A stretch of 35,256 nt of DNA from Verrucomicrobiota bacterium. Its GTDB lineage: Bacteria; Verrucomicrobiota; Verrucomicrobiia; Verrucomicrobiales; V1-33. Where the stretch lies: NCBI GenBank assembly GCA_003402705.1, contig QQNF01000045.1:1-35256 (forward strand). The letters are read 5' to 3'. The notes beneath the pieces were generated by a model. The model did not search any database and was not told the DNA's origin. It was given only the letters and a program-made list of their open reading frames with translations. Shown in pieces: positions 16,218 to 24,965 of the stretch. Positions within the stretch are counted from its first letter, which is position 1, and each line of letters begins with the position of its first letter. The position numbers were made by a program, and so were the translations under genes.

Positions 16218-16471
16218 GGTCACTCCCAACGACGCCAGCTTCCCGCAATCGTCAAAATCATTCCTCCTCACACCCAGCCTCACGCTCCCCTCACCTTCCA
16301 TTTCACCCACCACGGTTTCACCCCGCTCCCATCGCACTTCCCCTGCCCCCACACGCTCCCATCACCCAAGTTTCCGATCAAAAACACCCCAACCAGGCAC
16401 GAGAACAGCCCAGTTAAATCACATCAAATCCCCCCTCTCTCTCACCGTCTCTACCGTCACTCCCACTACCG
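16218..16471. other. Intergenic region with an 11-base direct repeat
   Basis: CTACCGTCACT occurs at 16451-16461 and again at 16466-16476, a 15-base period; the second copy runs into the stop codon of the hydrolase gene. A partial third unit (CACCGTCT) precedes them. The rest is pyrimidine-rich, with an AT-richer patch near 16370-16430 that may hold the promoter of the regulator gene. No gene is seen. Confidence 0.5.
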
Positions 16472-17278
16472 TCACTTCGTGTGCTTCAGCACAAATTTAA
16501 CAATCGGCCCAGGATCTTTCAAACTGTGCGGATGATGCCCCACCCCCGCCTTGCTGATCAACTCCATCTCCAGCCCAACCGCCGCCCCGCGCTCCTTCAG
16601 CAATCCCGAATTCTCCGCCAGCGGCACCACATCATCCGCATCCCCGCACACCGACAGAATCGCCACCTTCCCCTTCGCCAGCACCGCCGCCTGATCCACC
16701 GGATTCCCCTTGAATGCCTTCGCCGCCCCATCATCCGCAAACCCATACACCTGCTTGCACCGCTCCCAGTCCCCCGGCGATCCCTTCCCCTTCCCAAACC
16801 CCGCCGGCCAGCTCTTCACATCCAGCACCGGCGCATCAAGATACAGACACGACACTTTGTCAGGGTGCGCCACCGCCCAGTTCACCGCAAACAACCCGCC
16901 CCGGCTGAACCCCTCCAGCACCGGCTTCGCCGACAACCCGTACGCCTTCACCACATGCCCGTGAAATCCCTCCATCGCCGCAATCGCCGTCGGCCCGCCA
17001 TAAAGATTCTGCACGTCCACATACCCCGCATGAAACCCCTTCTCCAGCAACGCCAGATCCGCCTGCGGCTCATGCCCGAAAAATTCCGTCCGCCAGATCC
17101 ACGGCTTTCCATCCGCCGCCACCTTCGGCACCACCACAAATGCCGCCCGGCCACCCACCTCGAAATCCAGCTTCACATACCCGTTCCACTCACTCCGCTT
17201 CACCTCCCCGCCCGGCCCCTCCGCCAGCACGGCCATTCCACTCATCATCAGACAACTCAGCATCGCAGCACGTTTCAT
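16472..17278 (-). CDS. Secreted alpha/beta hydrolase
   Basis: The 268-residue protein starts with a signal peptide (MKRAAMLSCLMMSGMAVLAEG). The nucleophile elbow is LEGFSRGGLFAVNWA with Ser125, the acid is likely in VCGDADDVVPLAENS, and the histidine is in GVGHHPHSLKDP near the C-terminus. It is a compact esterase-like hydrolase of a kind often found among carbohydrate-active genes in Verrucomicrobia. The start at 17278 is chosen because it opens the signal peptide. It is divergent from the small lipoprotein gene at 17389. The substrate is unknown. Confidence 0.82.
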   Translation of the reverse strand: MKRAAMLSCLMMSGMAVLAEGPGGEVKRSEWNGYVKLDFEVGGRAAFVVVPKVAADGKPWIWRTEFFGHEPQADLALLEKGFHAGYVDVQNLYGGPTAIAAMEGFHGHVVKAYGLSAKPVLEGFSRGGLFAVNWAVAHPDKVSCLYLDAPVLDVKSWPAGFGKGKGSPGDWERCKQVYGFADDGAAKAFKGNPVDQAAVLAKGKVAILSVCGDADDVVPLAENSGLLKERGAAVGLEMELISKAGVGHHPHSLKDPGPIVKFVLKHTK

Positions 17279-17388
17279 TTCAACCCACCCACCAGCTCCC
17301 TCCCCGCTCCGCAAGCGCTCCTCACCTCCCTGTTCCCGGTTCTGCCAACTTTCGCGACTCACCCCCATCCAGCACACCGTACCCAACC

Positions 17389-17586
17389 ATGACCATTCCC
17401 TCATCGCTCCACCGCTCCACCACCCTCATCCTCGCCGCCGCCGTCCTCACTTCCCTCACCTCCTCCGCCTGCCGCCACACGCCCGGCGAAGCCTCCAACC
17501 CCGTAGCACTCAAGGTCTCCGACCCACGCTGGCACCCAGGCATTTACGACCCCGGCAGCCGCAACTTCCGCATGGGCATCCGCTGA
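17389..17586 (+). CDS. Small predicted lipoprotein
   Basis: The 65-residue protein has an N-terminal hydrophobic segment (LILAAAVLTSLTSS) followed by A-C at a plausible lipobox near residues 25-28, then a short mature part of about 38 residues ending in an aromatic, positively charged tail (WHPGIYDPGSRNFRMGIR). No family was recognised. It is convergent with gyrA, with 17 bases between stop codons, and divergent from the hydrolase gene. Confidence 0.62.
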   Translation: MTIPSSLHRSTTLILAAAVLTSLTSSACRHTPGEASNPVALKVSDPRWHPGIYDPGSRNFRMGIR

Positions 17587-17603
17587 AAACCGGACCACCT
17601 CTC

Positions 17604-20267
17604 TCACTCCGCCGCATCCTCACCCGCCGGCGCGTCCCCGTCCACAGCATCCCCCGGTTCCGCCGCCGCATCCGCGTCAACGTCCGCATCCACCTCGCCC
17701 TCAATCACCGCATCCCCATCGCTGATCACTCGCGCAATGTCCTGCAGTAGCTCGCCCTCACGCAGCGAAATCAGCTTCACCCCCTGCGTGTTCCGTCCCG
17801 CCTCGCGAATCTGTCCCACTGGAATCCGCACGCTCTGCCCGGTGTTCGTCATCAGCATCACCTCGTCAGCCTCGTGCACCACCAGCGCCTCGACCACCAA
17901 CCCGGTCTTCTCCGTCGTCTTCATCGTGATGATCCCCTTACCACCACGGCTCTGAATCCGGTACTCGTCAAACTGCGACCGCTTCCCGATCCCGTTCTCA
18001 CTCGCCACCAGCAGAGTCGCCCCGCTCTCCACCACCGCTAGCGAAACCACATAATCCTTCTCCGCTGGCCGGATCCCCCACACCCCTGTCGCCGTCCGAC
18101 CCATGTCCCGCACATCCTCTTCCTTGAACCGGATGCTCAACCCGTCCCGCGTCACCAGAATCAGTTCGTTGCTCCCGTTCGTTAGCGCACACCCAATCAG
18201 ATAATCCCCTTCCTCAATGTTGATCGCATTGATCCCGTCCTTCCGGATGTTCCGGAACTCCGACAGGTTCGTCCGCTTCACCACACCATTGTGCGTCGCA
18301 AACACCACAAACTTCAGCGGATCCCACGTCGAATCCTTATCCCCCTCGCCCACCGCAGGAATCCGCAGCACGCTCGCCACTTTCTCCTCCGGCTTCAGAT
18401 TCAGCAGATTCTTGATGCTCCGCCCCTTCGCCGTCCGCGACCCCTCGGGAATCAGATACACCCGCTCCGCATACACCCGCCCGGTGTTCGTGAAGAACAT
18501 CAGCCAGTCATGCGAACTCGCCGTGAACAGGTGCTCCACAAAATCCTGCTCCTCCTCGCCCTCGTCCGTCATCCGCTTGCCAGTCTCCATCCCCTTCAAT
18601 CCCTTCCCACCGCGCCGCTGACTCCGGAACTCCGTCGCCACCGTCCGCTTGATATACCCACGATGCGAAATCGTGATGATCTGACTCTCGTTAGCAATCA
18701 GGTCGATCGTCGTGATCTCCCCATCATCATCCGCAAAATCCGTCAGCCGCGGCGTCGCATACTTCTCCTTAATCACCCGCAGCTCTTCCTTGATGATCGT
18801 CAGCACGCGGCTCTCCTTCGCCAGAATGTCCATCAGATCGCTGATCTCGGCCATCACCGCATCATACTCCTCCTTCAGCTTGTGCCGCTCCAATCCCGTG
18901 AGCTTGTACAGCTGCAGCTCCACAATCGCCTTCACCTGCCGGTCATTGAAGAAATACCGGTCCCCCTTCACCTGAGGCTGCCCGCGGATGATGATCCCTA
19001 ACGCCTCCGCAGCCTCCACCGAAAACGGATAGTCCTTGATCCTCGACTCCGCCTCATCACGATTCCGGCTCTCCCGGATGATCTTGATGAAATCATCAAT
19101 CCGGCTCGTCGCCAGCAGCAGCGCCTCCAGAATCTCCGCACGCGCCTCCGCCTTCCTCAGCAGATACCTCGTCCGCCTCAGCACCACCTCGCGCCGGTGC
19201 TCGATATAACACGCAATCGCATCCTTGATGTTCAGCAACCGCGGCCGCCGGTTGTCGATGGCCAGCATGTTCACACTGAAACTGCTCTCCAGTGACGTGT
19301 GCCGGTACAGATTGTTGATCACCACCTGCGGCCTCGCATCACGCTTCAACTCAATCACCACCCGCGTCTTCTCATCACATTCATCACGAATCCCGCTGAT
19401 CTCCGGCAGAATCTTCTCACCCACCAATTCCGCAATCCGCTTGATCAGCACCGCCCGATTCTCACGATACGGAATCTCCTTGATGATGATCTGCTCCCGC
19501 CCGCGCTCATCCTCCTCAATCTCCACCTTCCCCCTCACCTTCACCTGACCGCGACCGGTCGCCAGATACTGCCTCACTCCATTCCGACCGAAAATCGTAC
19601 ACCCCGTCGGAAAATCCGGGCCCTTGATGTGCTCCATCAACTCCGGAATCGTAATGTCAGGATTGTCAATCTGCGCACAAATCCCATCCACCACTTCCCC
19701 AAGATTGTGCGGTGCCATGTTCGTCGCCATCCCCACCGCAATCCCCGTCCCGCCATTCACAATCAGATTCGGAAACGCCGACGGAAACACCACCGGCTCA
19801 GTCAGCCGCTCATCATAGTTCGGCTGAAAATCCACCGTGTCCTTCTCCATGTCCTCCATCAGCAGCGTCCCCAGATGTGTCAGCCTCGCCTCAGTATAAC
19901 GCATCGCCGCCGGTGGATCGCCATCCACACTCCCGAAGTTCCCCTGCCCGTCAATCAGCGTGTCCCGCATGCTCCAGTGCTGCGCCATGTTCACCAGCGT
20001 CGGATAAATCACCGCCTCACCGTGCGGGTGATAGTTCCCCGAGGTGTCACCGCAGATCTTCGCACACTTGATGTGCTTCTTGTTCGGCCACAGCGACAAC
20101 TCGCTCATCGCATACAGAATCCGCCGCTGCGACGGCTTCAACCCATCCCGCACATCCGGCAGCGCCCGGCTGATGATGACGGACATGGAATAGTCGAGAA
20201 ATGACTTCGCCATCTCAACGTCGACATTGATCGGCTCGATATTGCGCTGGTCGTTTTCGCTGCTCAC
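17604..20267 (-). CDS. gyrA: DNA gyrase subunit A
   Basis: The 887-residue protein (from GTG 20267) carries the full GyrA layout. The breakage-reunion domain has DVRDGLKPSQRRILYAM and the catalytic tyrosine in AAMRYTEARL (residue 124, against 122 in E. coli). The C-terminal beta-pinwheel contains the GyrA box QRRGGKG, which separates gyrase from topoisomerase IV. A second, degenerate box (QSRGGKG) follows. The last 30 residues form an acidic tail of Asp/Glu/Ala. The frame is open to TTG at 20306, but GTG 20267 gives the usual distance to LDYSMSV. At the quinolone-contact positions it has Ala and Pro in place of E. coli Ser83 and Asp87. No gyrB is adjacent. Confidence 0.97.
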   Translation of the reverse strand: MSSENDQRNIEPINVDVEMAKSFLDYSMSVIISRALPDVRDGLKPSQRRILYAMSELSLWPNKKHIKCAKICGDTSGNYHPHGEAVIYPTLVNMAQHWSMRDTLIDGQGNFGSVDGDPPAAMRYTEARLTHLGTLLMEDMEKDTVDFQPNYDERLTEPVVFPSAFPNLIVNGGTGIAVGMATNMAPHNLGEVVDGICAQIDNPDITIPELMEHIKGPDFPTGCTIFGRNGVRQYLATGRGQVKVRGKVEIEEDERGREQIIIKEIPYRENRAVLIKRIAELVGEKILPEISGIRDECDEKTRVVIELKRDARPQVVINNLYRHTSLESSFSVNMLAIDNRRPRLLNIKDAIACYIEHRREVVLRRTRYLLRKAEARAEILEALLLATSRIDDFIKIIRESRNRDEAESRIKDYPFSVEAAEALGIIIRGQPQVKGDRYFFNDRQVKAIVELQLYKLTGLERHKLKEEYDAVMAEISDLMDILAKESRVLTIIKEELRVIKEKYATPRLTDFADDDGEITTIDLIANESQIITISHRGYIKRTVATEFRSQRRGGKGLKGMETGKRMTDEGEEEQDFVEHLFTASSHDWLMFFTNTGRVYAERVYLIPEGSRTAKGRSIKNLLNLKPEEKVASVLRIPAVGEGDKDSTWDPLKFVVFATHNGVVKRTNLSEFRNIRKDGINAINIEEGDYLIGCALTNGSNELILVTRDGLSIRFKEEDVRDMGRTATGVWGIRPAEKDYVVSLAVVESGATLLVASENGIGKRSQFDEYRIQSRGGKGIITMKTTEKTGLVVEALVVHEADEVMLMTNTGQSVRIPVGQIREAGRNTQGVKLISLREGELLQDIARVISDGDAVIEGEVDADVDADAAAEPGDAVDGDAPAGEDAAE

Positions 20268-20310
20268 AGGGACTGGGTAGGGGGTAGTTTCCACCCCGTT
20301 TTTCAAAGGA

Positions 20311-20340
20311 ATCCGGGGGATCTTCCCCTCCTTAAAGGGG
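20311..20340 (-). promoter_or_regulatory. Hairpins with buried AAGGAGGGG in the gyrA leader
   Basis: On the - strand the leader contains CCCCTTTAAGGAGGGG, then GAAGATCCCCC. The Shine-Dalgarno-like AAGGAGGGG (20333-20325) can pair with CCCC on either side. It lies 18 bases before TTG 20306 and too far from GTG 20267, so its role in initiation is unclear. Confidence 0.3.
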
Positions 20341-20393
20341 CATCTCTACGGGCGCAAGGCGCGAGTTTGCCACGCCTCGTCCCAACAGCCCGC

Positions 20394-21311
20394 TCACCCC
20401 TCGTCCAAAGCCCCCGCCATCCGCCCCGCCGCCAGCCATTCCTCCATCAGCTCCCGGAACGCCCGCACCGGCGGCTCATCCCCCTCAGGTTGCCACACCA
20501 TCACCAGCGGCACCGTCCGCCGCGGCGTCAGCGGCACCAGCTCCAACCCCTCACTCCCCGCACCCAGGGTCGAATCCGGCACCACCCCAACCCCCTCCCC
20601 AGCCGCCACATACCTCAAAATCGTATCCATCAGGCTCGGCGTATGCAGCAATCTCGGCGTCACCCCCGCCTCACGACACGCCGCCAGGATCGCATCGTGC
20701 GACCCCGCACCCTCCCGCCGCGCCAGCAGCACCAGCGGCACCCCCGACAGTTCCTTCCACCCCACCGTCTTCCTCCCGCACCACTCATGCCCCTCAGGCA
20801 CCACCGCGCAAAACGGCTCCTCTCTCAGCAGCAGCGACGGCAAACGCAACGCACTGTGCGCCAGCACAGGCCTCGTAATCCCCGCCGACAACCTCCCCCG
20901 CGCTACCATCTCCGCCACCCGCTCCGGGGTCCGCTCCTCCAGCACCACCGTCACCCTCGGCCACCGCCTCCGATACTCCTTCACCACCGACGCCAGAAAC
21001 CCCCTCGTCGGCGGCCCGATATACCCCAATCGCAATTCCCCTTCCTCCCCAGCCGCCGTCCGCTGCACCCGCCTCAGCGATTCCTCCCACCGCTCAAACA
21101 ACAACCCCGCCTCCCGCAACATTACCGCCCCGGCCGGCGTCAGCTTCACCACCCGACGGTTCCGATCCAGCAACCTCACCCCACACGCCTCCTCCAATTC
21201 CTGCACCGCCCGACTCAACGCCGGCTGCGCAATCCTCAATCGCCGCGCCGCCCCGGAAAAACTCAGCTCCTCAGCCACCGCCTGAAAATACCGCAGATGT
21301 CGCAAATCCAT
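20394..21311 (-). CDS. LysR-family transcriptional regulator
   Basis: The 305-residue protein is a standard LysR regulator. The N-terminal winged helix (MDLRHLRYFQAVAEELSFSGAARRLRIAQPALSRAVQELEE, written here only as the family signature region 1-41) is followed by a linker helix and a two-lobed effector domain from about 90 (GELRLGYIGPP). The start at 21311 is fixed by MDLRHLRYF. It is divergent from a CPA2 antiporter across 106 bases containing a T-N11-A palindrome, the usual LysR operator form. It may therefore regulate the antiporter and itself. The effector is unknown. Confidence 0.92.
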   Translation of the reverse strand: MDLRHLRYFQAVAEELSFSGAARRLRIAQPALSRAVQELEEACGVRLLDRNRRVVKLTPAGAVMLREAGLLFERWEESLRRVQRTAAGEEGELRLGYIGPPTRGFLASVVKEYRRRWPRVTVVLEERTPERVAEMVARGRLSAGITRPVLAHSALRLPSLLLREEPFCAVVPEGHEWCGRKTVGWKELSGVPLVLLARREGAGSHDAILAACREAGVTPRLLHTPSLMDTILRYVAAGEGVGVVPDSTLGAGSEGLELVPLTPRRTVPLVMVWQPEGDEPPVRAFRELMEEWLAAGRMAGALDEG

Positions 21312-21324
21312 GCACTCTCTTGTG

Positions 21325-21339
21325 ATGCCGTTTCGGCAT
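21325..21339. promoter_or_regulatory. LysR-type T-N11-A operator candidate
   Basis: ATGCCG-TTT-CGGCAT is a perfect inverted repeat. Its T (21326) and A (21338) are separated by exactly 11 bases, the T-N11-A form bound by LysR proteins. It sits 14 bases upstream of the LysR start codon in the divergent promoter region. Confidence 0.5.
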
Positions 21340-21417
21340 TCATGCCATCGCAATTCTCTATTTCCGTTTTGACCGACCCTGCTGTTTAACCTCCCTGCCA
21401 CTTTCCGCCGCGCCGCC

Positions 21418-22656
21418 ATGTCCAATCTCCAGCTCGCCATCCAGTTCTTCCTCCAGATCGCCATCATCCTCATGTTCTGCAGGATCGTCGGCCTCATCGC
21501 CGCAAAATTCGGCCAGCCCCAGGTCGTCGCCGAAATGATCGCCGGGGTCCTCCTCGGTCCCTCCCTCTTCGGGGCCATCGCGCCCGAATGGTCCGCCGCC
21601 CTCTTCCCCAAGGACTCCATGAAGGTCCTCTTCCCTGCCTCCCAGCTCGGCCTCGCCCTCTACATGTTCATCGTCGGCCTCGAATTCCGCATGGACATCG
21701 TCCGTGAACGCTTCCGCGCCTCTGTCGCCGTCTCCTTCGCTGGCATGGCCGCCCCCTTCATCCTCGGCGCGCTCCTCGGCTGGTACTTCAAAACCCACAC
21801 CAGCCTCTTCCCCGCACCCACTTCCCTCCCCAACGCCGCCATCTTCATGGGTGCCTCCATGTGCATCACCGCATTCCCCATGCTCGCCCGCATCATCCAC
21901 TTCAAGGGACTCGCCGGTACCGTCATGGGCACCGTCGCCATCGGCGCAGGCGCCATCGACGACGCCATGGCATGGATGCTCCTCGCCATCGTCCTCGCAG
22001 GCTTCAAAGGCGACGCCTCCCACGCCCTCGTCAATATCGGCGGTGCCGCCGCCTACGTCGCCCTCACCCTCCTCGTCATCCGCCCCATCCTCGCCAAATG
22101 GGCCTCCCGCATCGAAGCCCGCGGCGTCGTCTCCGACGGCGAATACGCCTTCCTCCTCTCCCTCATGTGTCTCGGCGCGTGGTGGACCGACTACATCGAA
22201 CTCCACGCCGTCTTCGGTGCCTTCGTCATGGGCGCTGCCATGCCCCGCGGTCTCATCTCCCGTACCCTCATCGAACGCACCCAACCGCTCGCCGTCGCCC
22301 TCCTCCTCCCGCTCTTCTTCACCTTCTCAGGCCTCAATACCCGCATCGGCAGTCTCAACACCGCCGTCCTCTGGCTCATGTGCGCCGCCGTCCTCGCCGC
22401 CGCCATCGCCGGCAAAGGCCTCGCCTGCTGGGCCGCCGCACGCGCCGCCGGTGTCCCCAACCGCGAAGCCCTCGGCATCGGCGTCCTCATGAACGCACGC
22501 GGTCTCATGGAACTCATCATCATCAACATCGGCCTCCAGAACGGCATCATCTCCCAGGAACTCTTCGCCATCCTCACCATCATGGCCGTCATCACCACCC
22601 TCATGGCCTCCCCCATCTTCGACCGCCTCACCAGCCCCGCCCGCCCCGCTCCCTAA
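21418..22656 (+). CDS. CPA2-family cation:proton antiporter
   Basis: The 412-residue protein has about twelve hydrophobic segments and the Na_H_Exchanger (CPA2, KefB/NapA-like) layout. GQPQVVAEMIAGVLLGPSLFG is the conserved early motif, LALYMFIVGLEFRMD the next, and AIGAGAIDDAMAWMLLAI carries the paired acidic residues (DD) of the ion-binding site. It ends after the last helix and has no RCK/TrkA-N domain. It should exchange Na+ or K+ for H+ at the inner membrane. It is divergent from a LysR gene, its likely regulator. Confidence 0.92.
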   Translation: MSNLQLAIQFFLQIAIILMFCRIVGLIAAKFGQPQVVAEMIAGVLLGPSLFGAIAPEWSAALFPKDSMKVLFPASQLGLALYMFIVGLEFRMDIVRERFRASVAVSFAGMAAPFILGALLGWYFKTHTSLFPAPTSLPNAAIFMGASMCITAFPMLARIIHFKGLAGTVMGTVAIGAGAIDDAMAWMLLAIVLAGFKGDASHALVNIGGAAAYVALTLLVIRPILAKWASRIEARGVVSDGEYAFLLSLMCLGAWWTDYIELHAVFGAFVMGAAMPRGLISRTLIERTQPLAVALLLPLFFTFSGLNTRIGSLNTAVLWLMCAAVLAAAIAGKGLACWAAARAAGVPNREALGIGVLMNARGLMELIIINIGLQNGIISQELFAILTIMAVITTLMASPIFDRLTSPARPAP

Positions 22657-22668
22657 CACCCACCGCAG

Positions 22669-22687
22669 CAAGGCCGTCCCGGCCTTG
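22669..22687. repeat. GGCCGTCCCGGCC hairpin, copy 1
   Basis: CAAGGCCG-TCC-CGGCCTTG is a perfect 8-bp stem just after the antiporter gene. A second, shorter copy follows 27 bases later. It may act as a weak terminator, although only TCTCC follows, or belong to a dispersed palindrome family. Confidence 0.55.
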
Positions 22688-22710
22688 TCTCCGCACTAGC
22701 CACCCAACCC

Positions 22711-22728
22711 AGCAGGCCGTCCCGGCCC
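22711..22728. repeat. GGCCGTCCCGGCC hairpin, copy 2
   Basis: AGCAGGCCG-TCC-CGGCCCC repeats the core of copy 1 with a 5-bp stem and the same CAGCA lead. The rest of 22657-22872 shows no gene. Confidence 0.5.
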
Positions 22729-22872
22729 CCTCCCCCGCAAATCAGCAGACCTCCCACCTTTCCCCCACGGAATCAGCACTCGCCACCCGTCAGGCACGCC
22801 GCCCCAGCATTCACGCTTTGATTTCCCTCCGCCCAAGGCACGCTGGCAGCTACCTCCAGCCTCCGCTCCCTC

Positions 22873-23628
22873 ATGCCCTGCGCCGTCATCATCCCCGCCC
22901 GCTTCGCCTCCTCCCGCTTCCCGGGTAAACCCCTCCACCACATCGCCGGTAAACCGCTCGTCCAGCACGTCTGGGAACGCTGCCGCCTCGCCTCCCTCGT
23001 CGACCGCATCCTCGTCGCCACCGACGACCCACGCATCGCCTCCACCGCCTCCGCCTTCGGCGCAGAAGTCGTCATGACTTCCCCACACCACCAAAGCGGC
23101 ACCGACCGCATCGCCGAAGCCGCCCACGCCCTCCCCGACCACTTCGACATCATCAATGTCCAGGGCGACGAACCCCTCATCAACCCAGCCCTCGTCGACG
23201 ACATCGCCCGCTTCCTCCGCGACGGCGACCCAGCCACCGCCATGGTCACCGCCGTCCACCCCTTCCACGACGCCTCACTCCTCGAAAATCCTAACATCGT
23301 AAAATGCGTCCTCAGCCGCTCCGGCCGCGCCCTCTACTTCAGCCGCAGCACCATCCCACACCCTCGCACCCCCGTCCCCAACCTCCCCTTCTGGCGTCAC
23401 ATGGGCATCTACGGCTACCGCCGCCCCTTCCTCCACCAATTCGTCCAGTGGCCCCCCAGCCCACTCGAACTCTCAGAAAGCCTCGAACAACTCCGCGCCC
23501 TCGAAAACGACGCCGCCATCCACTGCATCGTCACTTCCCACGACAGCCCAGGCATCGATACCCCGGAACAAGCCCGCGAGCTCGAATCCCTCATCGCCGC
23601 CCGTCTGAATCAGAAATCATCTTCCTGA
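22873..23628 (+). CDS. kdsB: 3-deoxy-manno-octulosonate cytidylyltransferase (CMP-KDO synthetase)
   Basis: The 251-residue protein activates KDO with CTP for lipopolysaccharide inner-core synthesis in the cytoplasm. The family motifs are in place: IIPARFASSRFPGKPL with the nucleotide-binding Arg/Lys, VATDDPRIA, SGTDRIAEA, NVQGDEPLI with the metal-binding Asp, FWRHMGIYGYRRPFL, and ELSESLEQLRALENDAAI near the C-terminus. Its length is close to the usual 245-255. It indicates an LPS-bearing, diderm cell. The SbtA-like gene follows after 31 bases on the same strand; I know of no pathway link between them. Confidence 0.97.
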   Translation: MPCAVIIPARFASSRFPGKPLHHIAGKPLVQHVWERCRLASLVDRILVATDDPRIASTASAFGAEVVMTSPHHQSGTDRIAEAAHALPDHFDIINVQGDEPLINPALVDDIARFLRDGDPATAMVTAVHPFHDASLLENPNIVKCVLSRSGRALYFSRSTIPHPRTPVPNLPFWRHMGIYGYRRPFLHQFVQWPPSPLELSESLEQLRALENDAAIHCIVTSHDSPGIDTPEQARELESLIAARLNQKSSS

Positions 23629-23659
23629 CAGTACCCACACGCGTTTTTCCCGCGCTTCC

Positions 23660-24640
23660 ATGACCCTCACCGACGCCATCGCCGCCAATCTCCTCTCGCC
23701 TCCGATCCTCTTCTTCGCGCTCGGCATCATCGCCGCTCTCGTTAAAAGCGATCTGAAATTCCCGGAAGCCTTCTACTCCGCACTAACCATCTACCTCCTC
23801 ACCGCCATCGGCTTCAAAGGCGGTGTCGCCATCCACGAGGCCGGCCTCAGCAGGGTCTGGAAACCCGCCCTCGCCGCCATCTCCCTCAGCGCCCTCATCC
23901 CCCTCTGGTGCTTCGCTGTCCTCAGAAAACCAGGCAGGCTCCCCGTCCCCGACGCCGCCTCCATCGCCGCCCACTTCGGCTCCGTTAGCGCCGTCACATT
24001 CATCACCGCCGTCAATTACCTCAAATCCGCCGGCGTCCCCTACGAGGGCTTCTCCAGCGCCTTCCTAGCCGTCATGGAATCCCCCGCCATCGTCGTCGCC
24101 GTCCTCCTCTCCAAAGCCGGCACCAAACCCAGCTTCCAATCCCTCAAACCCGCCCTCCACGACGCCTTCCTCGGCCGCAGCGTCCTCCTCCTCGTCGGCG
24201 CACTCCTCGTCGGCTGGATCAGCGGCCCCCCAGGCCTCAAATCCGTCGAAGGACTCTTCGTCACCCCCTTCTTCGGCGTCATCGCCCTCTTCCTCCTCGA
24301 AATGGGCACCGTCACCGGCCGCCGTCTCGGCGACCTCCGCAAGGCCGGCCCGTTCCTCCTCGCCTTCGGCATCGTCGCCCCGCTCATCAACGGCACCGTC
24401 GGAGCCCTCGCCGGCACCGCCGTAGGCCTCTCCATCGGCGGCACCATGCTCCTCGCCACCCTCTCCGCCTCCGCCTCCTACATCGCCGCACCCGCAGCCA
24501 TGCGCATGGCCGTCCCGGAAGCCAGACCCGCCCTCTCCCTCGCCACCGCCCTCGGTATCACCTTCCCCTTCAACATCGCCATCGGCCTCCCTCTCTTCCT
24601 CGCCATCGCCAGACACACCCACCACCTCCTCCTCTCATGA
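23660..24640 (+). CDS. sbtA: SbtA-like sodium-dependent bicarbonate transporter
   Basis: The 326-residue integral membrane protein has about ten hydrophobic segments and the SbtA (DUF897) signature: PPILFFALGIIAALVKSDLKFPE at the N-terminus, YLLTAIGFKGG, HFGSVSAVTF, AVMESPAIVVAVLL and a second inverted half with SASASYIAAPAAMR. Cyanobacterial SbtA takes up HCO3- with Na+ for carbon concentration. Homologues in heterotrophs probably feed carboxylases or help pH balance. The PII-like gene overlaps its end by 4 bases (ATGA), as expected for an SbtA/SbtB pair. Confidence 0.9.
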   Translation: MTLTDAIAANLLSPPILFFALGIIAALVKSDLKFPEAFYSALTIYLLTAIGFKGGVAIHEAGLSRVWKPALAAISLSALIPLWCFAVLRKPGRLPVPDAASIAAHFGSVSAVTFITAVNYLKSAGVPYEGFSSAFLAVMESPAIVVAVLLSKAGTKPSFQSLKPALHDAFLGRSVLLLVGALLVGWISGPPGLKSVEGLFVTPFFGVIALFLLEMGTVTGRRLGDLRKAGPFLLAFGIVAPLINGTVGALAGTAVGLSIGGTMLLATLSASASYIAAPAAMRMAVPEARPALSLATALGITFPFNIAIGLPLFLAIARHTHHLLLS

Positions 24641-24945
24641 GCATCCCTCTCCACCCCATGAAAATGGTCTGCGTCACCACCGAAGCACTCGCCAGACCAG
24701 CCCTCGAACTCCTCCTCACCGACTGCGGCTGTCTCGGCTTCACCATCATCCCCGCAGAAGGCGCAGGCTCCCAGGGCCAGCGGATCGGCGATATCCCCGA
24801 AACCGCTAACATCCTCATCAAGGCCATCGTCAATCCAAAACGCGCCGAACTCCTTATCGAACGGCTCTGGAGAGAATTCATGCCCCGCTTCGCCATGGTC
24901 GTCTGGGAAGAAGACATCCGCGTCCTCAGACCTGACAAATTCTAA
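24637..24945 (+). CDS. sbtB: SbtB-like PII-family regulator of the bicarbonate transporter
   Basis: The 102-residue protein has the PII ferredoxin-like fold: MKMVCVTTEALARPALELLLTD for the first strand and helix, CGCLGFTIIPAEGAGSQGQR leading into a T-loop, then ETANILIKAIVNPKRAELLIERL and a last strand MPRFAMVVWEEDIRVLR. SbtB binds adenyl nucleotides, including cAMP, in cyanobacteria and gates SbtA. The T-loop here is short, and the Cys-bearing C-terminal extension known from some SbtB is absent. Its start overlaps the sbtA stop; an internal ATG at 24658 is also possible. Confidence 0.85.
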   Translation: MSIPLHPMKMVCVTTEALARPALELLLTDCGCLGFTIIPAEGAGSQGQRIGDIPETANILIKAIVNPKRAELLIERLWREFMPRFAMVVWEEDIRVLRPDKF

Positions 24946-24965
24946 CACTTCACCCGCCCCACGCC

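Noticed and set aside
19299..20204. 301-codon open frame on the + strand opposite gyrA
   Set aside because: It is an Arg/His/Pro-rich shadow of gyrA with no family resemblance.
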